Shown here piece by piece: positions 55,155-64,000 of a stretch of DNA of 64,000 nucleotides. Position numbers and translations under genes: made by a program. The DNA is from Schizophyllum amplum (taxonomy: Eukaryota; Basidiomycota; Agaricomycetes; Agaricales; Schizophyllaceae). The notes under the pieces were generated by a model. It was not told where the DNA came from. It saw only the letters and a program-made list of their open reading frames with translations, and did not search any database. Each line of letters begins with the position of its first letter. Position 1 is the first letter of the stretch. Where the stretch lies: contig VDMD01000003.1 of NCBI GenBank assembly GCA_007026445.1, forward strand, positions 1,426,001 to 1,490,000, given 5' to 3'.

Positions 55155-56934
55155 ATGGACAGCTATGGTGCGAGGGTGCGCAAGGCGCTACACGTACCGC
55201 GTTATGTACGCTGCGTGTGCTTTGCATCACTTGCTGGTGAGTTCTGTTCCCCTTCCTCCAAATTGCATGCCTAACCTTGTATCTCTCAGCGTATGTCTTT
55301 GGGTACGAGCACATTCTGATCTTTGCACGAATAACTTAACTTACAAGGTGACATGCAGATTCGACACGGGCTCGATCGGTACGTTCCAGCTCGGGGACCT
55401 ACGCTGTGCGTGCTCACTCCATCTACAGGACCCATTACCCTCATGGACGACTTCACCGAGACATTTGGAGACCTCTCCTCCACTGTACAGGGTCTCTTCG
55501 TCTCCGCCATCCTCATCCCCGCCGCCATCACGTCCTTCGGTGCAGGCTCTATCGCCGATCGTATCTCCCGCACACATACCATCTCCCTGGGGTGTGCCAT
55601 CTATGCCATGGGCTCCCTCCTCTGCGCCATCGCCGGCATCAACATGTCTCAGTCATCCGCACTCGCCATGATCTTCGTCGGCCGCTGCGTCTCAGGCGTG
55701 GGCGAGGGCGTCTTCCTGTCTGCGGTCACCGTCTACGGCATCGAGGTCGCCCCGCGCAAGCTGCGCGGCCGCGTCGGGTGCATCATGCAGCTCTTCATTT
55801 CCTCTGGAATCATGATCGGCTACTTCGTGTGCTACGGCAGCCTGAACATCACCGGCTCGCTCTCGTGGCGGCTGCCGTGGGTGCTGCAGTGCTTGACGTG
55901 CTCGGTGACGGCGATAGGTGTACGCTTCCTGCCGCACTCGCCGCGGTGGCTGCTACATGTGGGGCGGCGCGATGAGGCGATGCGCGCGATGCAAAGGCTG
56001 GATTTGAGCAAGGACGAGTTCATCACGCTGGCTGCGAGCGAGGAGGAGGAGAAGGCGCAGCTCCAAGCGGCGAGGGAGAAGGCGCAGCGGGGCGGCTTCA
56101 AGCACCATGTGGCACAGTTCAAGCAGGCATTCGCGCCGGGACTTCGCGGGCGGACGGCGATGGCAATTTTCATGCAGTCGTTCCAGCAATTTGCTGGCAT
56201 CGACGGTGTTCTGTACTATGCGCCTGTTCTGTTCAAGCAAGCCGGGCTCTCGTCCCAAAGCGCATCTTTCCTGGCCAGTGGTGTAACCGGTATCGTAAAC
56301 GTCGTCTTCACGATCGTGGGTCAGACCGTGTCCGACAAATGGTTCGTTATGCATTCAAGCGCCTTTGCTGCAATTGTATCTGACCAAAGTTTCCTGCAGG
56401 GGCCGTCGAAAGTCAATTATATGGGGTGGCATTGTCATGGCGACGGCGATGACCATCATCGGTGTCCTGTACTCCCTCCCGAATCTCAGCCAGGCCGGAA
56501 ACTACGCCGTCATTGCCCTCATCTTCGTCTACTTCATCCCCTTCGTCGTCACCTGGGCCATTCTCATACGCATCTGGGTCTCAGAGGCACAGCCCGTGCA
56601 GACACGCGCGTCCGTCGCCTCCCTCTCACTCACGGCGAACTGGGGTTCCAATTGGATCGTCGCGTTTACGACACCGATGTTCCTCGACGCGTACCCGAGC
56701 GGGCCCTACTTCCTATGGGGCGCGTGTACATGGCTTGCAGTGCTCGTGTTCTGGTTGTATCTGCCGGAGACGAAAGGGCAGAATGTGGATCTGGCGGGGC
56801 AGAGCGGAGGCTTGAAGCTCCAGGTGCGGATTCCTGGCCTGCGCAGGAGACGCGTGCAGGAGAAGTCGTCGACACCGCCGCCTGTGTTGCAAGAGAGGAG
56901 GGAGAGTGTGGAAGACGTGGAGGAGATTGTCTGA
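55155..56934 (+). CDS. MFS sugar/polyol transporter
   Basis: Sugar-porter family membrane transporter. ATG 55155 (MDSYGARVRKALHVPRYVRC). Small introns rebuild helix 1 as ASLAG-AYVFG-FDTGSIG-PITLMDDF, matching the family GxDTGxIG signature. Then GLFVSAILIPAAITSFGAGS, the loop 2 motif DRISRTHTI, GRCVSGVGEGVFLSAVTVYG and APRKLRGRVG, FLPHSPRWLLHVGRRDEAMR, FQQFAGIDGVLYYAPVLFKQ, SDKW-GRRKSIIWGGIV across an intron at 56341-56400, and LYLPETKG near the end. The C-terminal tail carries RRRRVQEKSS and VEDVEEIV. Substrate cannot be read from sequence; hexose or glycerol transport is typical. Confidence 0.88.
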
Positions 56935-57235
56935 AAGCCCAGCAAACGAAAACGACATCATGGACCAATTGCAACTCAAGACTCAAAAAGCTCACTAACG
57001 CGATGATGACCTTTGACGTCGACGACTTATAGACGCGAGCTGCTTAGACAATTTAGACTATCGGTATAGACTGGATGTGTATTATAGCAATTTCTATCTC
57101 GAGGGCCACGGTGGCCTTGTTGCTATCAGCTCTGCTGACATACTTGATAGTCGGATTCATGATCGACTTGCCAAGGGACGACATAACAATTGTTCTCCCA
57201 ATCGGGGATAGCCCAAGCCTTTGTTCTCATCCTTC

Positions 57236-58916
57236 ATGTCCGTACCACTGCGTCCAACACCCGTGGACGGCTTCCCGACGCAAACCTCACATCTACAACG
57301 CGAGACCGAAGAGCTCCTCTCCAAACATGCCTCCGGCCAGGCCACCCTGAACAAGAACGCGCACATGCAGTTCCTCGTCCGCAACCTCGTCCAGGGCTTC
57401 CCCGCGCGATACACGTCGCAGGACGCGAGCCAGCCGTGGCTCATGTTCTGGACGCTGCAGGCGTTCAGTGTGCTGCAAGTTGGGCTCGACCCGGGCAATC
57501 GCCAGCGTGCGATCGACACGATCTTGACCTGGCAGCACCCCGACGGCGGCTTCGGTGGCGGGCCAAAGCAGAACGCGCACCTGCTGCCAACGTACGCGGC
57601 GGTGAGCGCGCTGGCGATAGCGGGGCGTGCGGGCGCGGGCGGAGGCTGGGATGAGATTGACCGGCAAGTTCTTTCACTTGGTGTGCGCGGTGGCGCGTCC
57701 TAAGGCGTTCCCAGGAAGAAGATGTATTCTTTCTTCATGTCACTGAAGCAGCCGGACGGCTCATTTCTCGTCAGCAGGAACGCGGAAGTGGATGTGAGGT
57801 GCGTTTCTCGTCGGTGGCGTGGCACCTTAACTGATCGCCTTTGTGCAGGGGAATATACTGCCTCATCGTGACGGCTATACTCTTGGATATCTGCACTCCT
57901 GAGCTAGTGGAGGGGACCGCATCCTTCGTCGCGTCGTGCCAGACATACGAGGGTGGCTTCTCGTCTGCGTCTCAGCCATACTTCGCCCCGGGACCTGACG
58001 GTCAACCAATTCTCCTCTCCTCCCCACGACCTCCACTAGGCGAAGCTCACGGCGGCTACACCTTCTGCGCACTCGCGTCATGGGTGATGCTGCAGCCCTT
58101 TGTCTCCCGCATGCCTGAGAATAAACCATCTGTCAACCTGAAGACACTCCTACGGTGGTGCACCAATATGCAAGGTGTCGACATCGAGCTCGGGGGCTTC
58201 AAGGGGAGGACGAATAAGCTCGTCGACGGCTGTTACTCATGGTGGGTCGGTGGCTGCTTTGCGCTGCTACAGACGCTGGGAGTCAGCGGACCACCTCATG
58301 AACCGCCCGCGGAAGGAGCGTCGCAGGCTGACGATGATTCTTGGGATGATGTCGACGGTATGAATAGCTTCCCGAACTCCATCCCACGTATTGAACATGT
58401 ACATAGACTCGTTGTTCAACCGAAAAGCATTACAAGAATATGTCCTCTTCGCAGGGCAACATCCCAGCGGCGGCTTGCGGGACAAGCCTCCAAAGTGAGC
58501 TTCTCCCCCACCTCCTTGCCGGACTATAGCTGATATGCTTTCCAAGGGGTGCCGACGCTTACCACACACTGTATTGCCTGTCTGGACTATCCGCAGCCCA
58601 ACATCCCATGATACCCTCCCCACCTCGGCGAGACGAACTGCTCGGCGCGTGGTCGGACGAAGGTGTAGATGACATTCGGAAAGCCTTGTTCATCGACTCT
58701 TTGTGTTACGCGGAAGAGGAGGGTGCCTCGAAGGTCGTAGGTGGTCCCTCTAATCGGGTTGTGAGTACAATTCAGCTTTGCGGAGACCGGCGCTCACACT
58801 TTTGCCAGAACGCCACACACCCGATCTTCAACCTCACCATGACGCACGCGGAAGGTATAATGGCACACTTCTACAAGCAGCAGATACCTCCTAGAAAGCC
58901 GGCTGCAGCAAAGTGA
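57236..58916 (+). CDS. ram1: Protein farnesyltransferase beta subunit
   Basis: Catalytic zinc subunit that prenylates CaaX proteins such as Ras, Rho and a-factor-type pheromones together with the alpha subunit. ATG 57236 (MSVPLRPTPVDGFPTQTSHL). Family blocks: QPWLMFWTLQAFSVL, HPDGGFGGGPKQNAHLLPTY, KMYSFFMSLKQPDGSF, DVRGIYCLIVTAILL, SCQTYEGGF and EAHGGYTFCALASWVML. Then FKGRTNKLVDGCYSWWVGG, where the Asp and Cys are zinc ligands, and ADAYHTLYCLSGLS with the zinc-ligand His. It ends IPPRKPAAAK at TGA 58914-58916. The intron at 57664-57714 uses GC-AG borders: only that choice gives IDR-KKMYSFFM in frame. All catalytic residues are present. Confidence 0.94.
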
Positions 58917-59332
58917 AGACGCCGAGTGGAGGATGCTGCGTCTTGACTCTATGACGATAGGATTCTGTGGATTCACGTACTGCGAATCATGTACTGCGAA
59001 TGGTACAACTCTACCTATGTGCTGCAAGTCGACGTCTGTAACTATGTATGTAATACAAGCCTATACCTACGGAATACGCATGGGACACGCTCGAGGACGC
59101 AATATGGAAAATACTCGATGAGAGATGTCCGTTTTGCCCTACTGCCCAGCTCTGTTGCTGTCCATACAACATCATGCCAGAGGAACGAGCGAGAAGAAGG
59201 AAGAACACAGGAAAGACAATAAGCAAGCGGATATAGTAATGCATGCGAAAGCAGGTGGGATAGCAACACACTTATGCTTTGTGGTGAAGTTAGGTTCGTT
59301 TGTCCGTTGTCCGATTCAGAATTCATCTGCTG
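58917..59332. other. Convergent 3' flanks, no gene seen
   Basis: About 415 bp between the farnesyltransferase and F-box gene stops; AT-richer, short frames only. Confidence 0.45.
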
Positions 59333-61242
59333 CTCCGGCGATGCTTCCTCGATACGAAGCCGCGCAGGTAATGTGTAACTGAAGATAGCGACCATGAAGG
59401 ATCCTCCGCAGGCCTGGTAAAATAGTCAGTGAGGTTATGAGGGCAACAAGAAGAAGTAGACGCACTTGAACTTGGCCACATCCAAGTTGGCAGCCTTGGC
59501 CTGCGCCATCAGCCGCTCATGTTGCGTTGACAGCTCGCGGAGGCTGCTCTCCAGCATACGCGCCCTATCCGACTCCTGCTTGCGCAGCTGCGTAAGCAGC
59601 GGCAAGAACTCCCTCACGCGATGCCACTTCTCGCACCGCGCGTCGATGGTGGCCGCCATCTCCGGGTCCATGTGTCCCGCCTCGTCCTCCATGAGCTCCC
59701 ACGTCACGCCCGCCTCGAGGTCCGCGCCGACCGGGCACACCTGGCTAAGGAAGAGCGCCACCTGCTCCACGTCCTCCTCGTGGATGACGGAGACACCCAT
59801 GGAAAGCAGAATGGGCTCCTTGAAGGCGGGGAGGGCGGTCAGGGCGTCGGTGCCATGCTCGATGTACGCGGTAGGGATGTCGAGGCGGGAGGCGTGGATG
59901 AAGAGGCCAAGGGAGCGGAGGCGCGGGCAGTGGGCGGCAAAGGGAAGGAGGGCACGCAGCGTGAGCGCGGCGGAGCCGGCGTCGGGCGGTTCGCTGTTGA
60001 GTATGAGGCGCTCTAGGGAGGGCCACTTGCGCGCGAGCTCGTCGAGGTCGGTGAACGAGAGGCGTAGGGGGTGCTGGTGGAGGATTTCGAAGCTGATGAG
60101 GTTGGCGCAGCCGAAGAGAGGGCGCAGCGTCTCCAGCGTGACGACGTCCGCGTTGCTGCCGGGCTGGGGGCGCGCGGGCGTCACGTCAACGGCGGATAGT
60201 ATGGACAGCTCCTTCAGCAGCGGGCACGTATCCCGGAAGGCGCATACGAGTTTGTTGATCTCGGCGGGGGATTCGAGTCGATAGGAATGAATGTAGGACA
60301 TGGTCAGGTGACTGGGACCAAACGGACGTGTGAGAAAGTTGGCCATGTCGGCGAGGGAGCAGGCGAGGGAGAAGTCGTAGAGCGCGGGGAACGCGCCAGC
60401 CGTAAGGGTGGGGGCAAACTGGTATATGTCCTGGGCTTCCCCGCAGCCCTGCGCGTCCATGTATTGGAACTCGATGATAGCAAGGTTCTCGTGCCCCTGC
60501 GAGAGCGCCTGCGCAATGTTGGACGTGAAATAGTACCGAGGGAATGTAATCTTGCGAAGCTTGGGCAGGGCGCGGAAGAATGTGACGAGCTCGTTCTCGT
60601 GGCTGCTTGCAGACTCGAGCCAGCGCAGGTCGAAGTGTGTCATATTAGGCATGCGCGCCGCGACGTCCTGCAGGAACGACGGAAGCGCGATGCCAGATGC
60701 TTGCAGTGGCAGAGGCGGGGGTACAGTGATGATGAACCTTTTGACGTTGCGATGCATGAACATGACGGACGCGCGCAACGGCGCGTTCCACTCCAGCGCG
60801 TTGAGAGAGGGTAGGATTTCGAGGGATGTCCGTGTGGTTGCGATCTCTGTGAATGCGGATTGCGCGAGCGCACCGGCGCTTTCGTCGTATGCAAGATGCC
60901 TGACGCGTCGCGCGTAACGATTGAAGCGCGTCCAGTCGTCTGCCTGTAGTGATCTAGAAAACTCCTGGACGACATAAGCGCCGAGCTCAACCACAGCCTT
61001 TACGTGTAACGCACCAATGCATTAGAGGCATTTTGCTTGGTTAAGGGTGCCAGTATGCCGAATAACCGCGGTAGGTCGTCCACCAGTCTCCACAGCGCGT
61101 CGAGGGCGATTTCTGACCACTGGCGACATACGAGGGCGCAGGCCGGGTGTTCATTCTGTTCTAAAAATCCAATCATTATATCCAAGATTTCAGGTATTTG
61201 CAGGACGCGGCTCGACGTCGAGGGGGCGTATGCGCGCGCCAT
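59333..61242 (-). CDS. F-box protein with leucine-rich repeats
   Basis: Substrate-receptor type protein of SCF ubiquitin ligases. ATG 61242 starts MARAYAPSTSSRVLQIPEIL, an F-box (IPEILDIMIGFL...CALVCRQWSEIALDALWRLV). After an intron at about 61010-60990, irregular LRRs follow (RHLAYDESAGAL, LPSLNALEWNAPL, MPNMTHFDLRWLES, LPKLRKITFPRYY, CPLLKELSILS, WPSLERLILNSEPP, CPRLRSLGLFIHAS). A C-terminal coiled coil (QESDRARMLESSLRELSTQH) closes it. A GTGCGT donor after DVAKF leads to a short last exon (PAEDPSWSLSSVTHYLRGFV) ending at 59333. If unspliced, the protein stops at 59435. This is a large, fast-evolving family in agaricomycetes; the target is unknown. Confidence 0.85.
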
Positions 61243-63076
61243 GGTGGTTAATGTCAAAGAGGGCGGGCCGGGCCGGTGGCTTGAAAGTTGAGAACAAGGA
61301 CTTCCATTTCGGTAACGTGACGTTGTTGATCTTTGCGTGATGCTGGTCACGCAGACGTCTTGTCTCTCTTCATCATAGTACCAACCAGCAGGCCTTCGTC
61401 TTCTGTCCCCTGCAAGCTGATGGCTCTTTACGATGGACTGCTTAATTTGGTGCATATTCTTGAATAAAGCAGGCTCCACAAAGCTTGACTGTCGCTGCCG
61501 GACTTCCCTTCGTCTCTGTTCCAACTTCCAAGCTGTTGTGGCCAAGCTCTATGGGCCTCCTTTGCTCTCCAGCTATATGGCTGCGCTTTGGGGGGCTGCC
61601 TTATACGACAACTAAGGCCACACTGTTTGAAATGTTGCTTCTCGACCCTAAGCTACTTCCTTGTCCTGTCTCATGGCACGCTACCCTCGTCCTGTGGTGA
61701 ACGCGGACGCGAAGCCCGGAGTTGGCTCCTGCATACTGTACTCAGGTCTTACCTCTCATTCGCCCTTCCTTGGTGGCTCGCGTATCGACGGTCTGGATTA
61801 TCTGTCTCGCCGGATGTGGTCTGGATGTAGTCTTCCAAGCCAGATACGCCGGATGTATCACTGTGGCGGCCTGCAAATCTACTTTGTTCCGCCTCTTCGT
61901 ATCTCTTTCGTTCCTCTTCCTATCCGCGGCTGTATCCACTTTGTAATCTCCCCGTCACATCTATTCATCCTTGGGCTCATCCAAAGCGCAAGCTCTGCCT
62001 CCATCCTCTGACTTCTCCAGACTTCTCCACGTCAGGCCGGAGGCAAGGCACCGGTTGGCCCTTTGGTCTTCATTTTATGATGCATTTCAACCGTGTAGGC
62101 TTTCAGAGGCTTCTGCTTTGCGTTTGAGGAGCAAATAGAGCCGACACGACCACGCGGCATATAAAATGGAAGAAAAGCAGCCGGAGAATGATTTGTGGCA
62201 ACCGGGTGGCAACGGTCGCAAGCCGAGCGCGAAGTCAGTGTTGTAAGTTGTTATTGCGTCCGGTCGGCTTGCGAACCGGCTCGGAGCAGAGCGACCGACT
62301 CAGACCTCGCTCAACAAACAGACAGATCGATTGGAGCCGTCCATTCCAAGTGAGGCGTGAACTGGCACGCAGTCTGGGGGCGTGGCCACTATCGCCATGC
62401 AGCAGGTTTTGATATGTTCCCTCGCGGCCGTACACGGCGCACGCTCCTTACGCACAGGGCACGGTGTTGCCACAACGGGCACGATGCCCGGGGGGATTTC
62501 CAACCTCTGTCGGTATTCTGCAGCCTGCAGGTGCCCTCGACCACTCCTCAGCGCCAGCACTGCGGAAAATCGAATGTCTGGCAAAAAAACGGGTTCAACA
62601 ACATCTTCAGTACTACGTGCACCGTCCGACGATTCGTAGGTATCATACGCGCACAGGGAGGGCGGGCCAGAAAAGATCGTGGCGTACGGCCAAAAGACAT
62701 TGGAGCACGCAGCCAGGGGATGTCGTGGCGCGCGGTAAGCGGCACTGCTAAAGTGTCCGTGAATAAGTACATTATATACAGGTAGGTGAGTACGTGGGGT
62801 GGCAGTACGTGACAAGTGGATGGGGTGAGTACGCGGGGGTTGGCGCAGGGGAGTCTATCAATACAACGTGCGGGGTCCGTCCATATCCACAGGAGCGGTC
62901 CATAATCCAAAGGAGCGTAGAGAGGCCGGGGCCCAAAGGAGCGTAGGGAGCCCAGGGCCCAAAAGAGAGTAAACTGTGTATAACAAACATGCAATAAAAA
63001 GGGTTCCGCGAGGGCGGACGACGACGAGTACTAGATGACGACGACTGGGACGACGACGAGCCGGTGCATGCAAGCC
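61243..63076. other. Intergenic, no gene supported
   Basis: A TATAAAA at about 62160 precedes no coding frame I can support. 62760-62830 has two GGTGAGTACGYGGGG copies. 62895-62965 has three copies of a 26-bp unit beginning CCAAAGGAGCGTAGRGAG. Open frames across these are repeat translations. Confidence 0.45.
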
Positions 63077-64000
63077 TTAATTAGGATTGAACGACCAGAT
63101 GATCTCGTCCGGGTGGAATGTTGCCGGGTCGAAGATGCTGAGGCGGGCGCGCAGGTATAGCCGCCGCGCCTCCCTGCACTCGTCCCCGTTCTGCGCATCC
63201 GCCCACGCCGGGACGAGCTCGCTGAGGGTGCGCTTGATGAGCGCGATGTGCTCCTCGTACTCCTCCAAGTCCTGCTCGAGGAACATGGGCTGCACGGCCC
63301 ACAGGGGCACCGTGCGCGCGCCCTCCCAGTCGATAATGGCGAGCACGTCCGTGGGCGCGTCCGGCCGCACGAGCACGTTGTGCGGGAGGAGGTCGATGTG
63401 CTCGAGTACGATCGCGGAGCCGGGCGCGCTGCTGAAGAGCGCGGGCGGCGCGGCCTCGATGTCGGCGACCACGGCGGCCACGCGCGCGCGGTGCTCCTCG
63501 GAGAGCGGCTGCGGGTCGCCGAAGGCCATGTCGCGGCGTGCGATGGCGAGCAGCCACTCCTTGAGGGAGGTGAATGGGCCGCAGCGCGAGGGGTCTGGCG
63601 GCGCGGTGCGGTTGGCCTTCGCGGAAGGGTAGAACGTCGTGGGTCCGACAATGACGCTGTTGTCGACGGGGCCGGAGAGGGGGGCCTCGTACAAACTGCC
63701 GACGGAGGGGAAGCGCATGGACATGAGCTGGCCCCATATTCGAGCAATCTTGACACAGATCTCTTGACGCTGTTCTCGTGTCATGCTTGGCCATTGCTCC
63801 ATGAGGGGCACGCCGGGAATCTGGGGACGCACTGTCAGGACGCGTGCGAGCGAGGGCGAACGGACGAACGTATTCCATCATCATCCACTCGCCGCCCACC
63901 TCGCCGTCGTCATCCAGGTGGTGGTAAGTGACATCGGGGACGGGGACGGACGAGTGCTCCCTCACATACTTGAGCGTCGCGATCTAGCGCTCGTCAGAAA
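63077..64000 (-). CDS. Aminoglycoside-phosphotransferase-like kinase (partial)
   Basis: APH/ChoK-type small-molecule kinase fold, an expanded family in agaricomycetes. The N-terminal lobe lies beyond the window edge. Visible sequence begins after a CTAG acceptor near 63983 (IATLKYVREHSSVPVPDV), then GGEWMMMEY, and a 50-nt intron joined in frame to IPGVPLMEQWPSMTREQRQE. The catalytic loop is LEHIDLLPHNVLV (the HxDxxxxN pattern with Asp and Asn), and the metal-binding motif is VLAIIDWEGA. The end is ATFHPDEIIWSFNPN, stop 63079-63077. The substrate is unknown; in fungi these are seldom true antibiotic-resistance enzymes. Confidence 0.85.

Noticed and set aside
61000..61545. Extension of the F-box frame upstream of 61242
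   Set aside because: The frame is open but contains no better start; the F-box begins right after ATG 61242, which fits the family.
63000..64000. Antibiotic-resistance gene
   Set aside because: The kinase motifs are present, but these APH-like proteins are an expanded native fungal family and nothing here indicates transfer from bacteria or drug resistance.
1..64000. CRISPR arrays, rRNA genes, prophage or bacterial operons
   Set aside because: Intron-bearing genes and fungal families throughout; no spacer-repeat arrays, rRNA segments or phage genes were seen.

Overview
This window looks like nuclear DNA from a filamentous basidiomycete, most likely an agaricomycete. The evidence is GC-rich DNA, closely packed genes on both strands, introns of about 42-60 nt with GTGAGT/GTGCGT/GTAAGT donors and CTNAC-type branch sites, and fungal gene families: a NIK1-type group III hybrid histidine kinase, BRF1, HSP60, PCNA, farnesyltransferase beta, MYND and F-box proteins and major-facilitator transporters. 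I cannot name the species. All gene models are read by eye, so exon borders are approximate unless a frame check is given.

Layout. 1-2.9 kb: possible 3' end of a plus-strand gene, a CCCH zinc-finger gene and a small two-exon gene. 4.0-9.5 kb: full-length NIK1-type osmosensor kinase (minus). 9.7-18.8 kb: gene-poor, repeat-rich island with a frame-disrupted multi-exon gene, a TATA-driven spliced transcript, a higher-order tandem repeat, a dispersed repeat family and purine-rich minisatellites. 18.8-20.9 kb: a second, almost identical copy of the 5' third of NIK1, shifted by exactly 11,172 bp. 21-23.3 kb: BRF1. 23.9-24.5 kb: two small non-autonomous DNA transposons back to back. 25-31.5 kb: secreted PI-PLC-like protein, MYND protein, small Cys-rich membrane protein and a Cdc24-type PH protein without a DH domain. 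32-38.4 kb: a very large disordered protein, possibly Byr4/Bfa1-like. 38.6 kb: tRNA-Thr(UGU). 39-41.1 kb: HSP60. 42.4-45.6 kb: a disordered protein divergent from PCNA. 46.4-50 kb: a conserved unknown protein and an MFS transporter. 50.3-54.4 kb: a large unknown protein. 55-64 kb: sugar transporter, farnesyltransferase beta, F-box protein and an aminoglycoside-phosphotransferase-like kinase cut by the window edge.

The genes are mostly unrelated housekeeping functions, not a cluster. The most notable items are: (i) the recent partial duplication of the osmosensing kinase, which yields a HAMP-only truncated reading frame fused to minisatellite DNA; (ii) a PCNA with an extra block of about 95 mostly charged residues, preceded by three MluI cell-cycle boxes; (iii) a CACTA-type and a Tc1/mariner-type MITE, each with intact target-site duplications; and (iv) splicing oddities, including a 5-nt microexon in the PLC-like gene and a GC-AG intron in farnesyltransferase beta.
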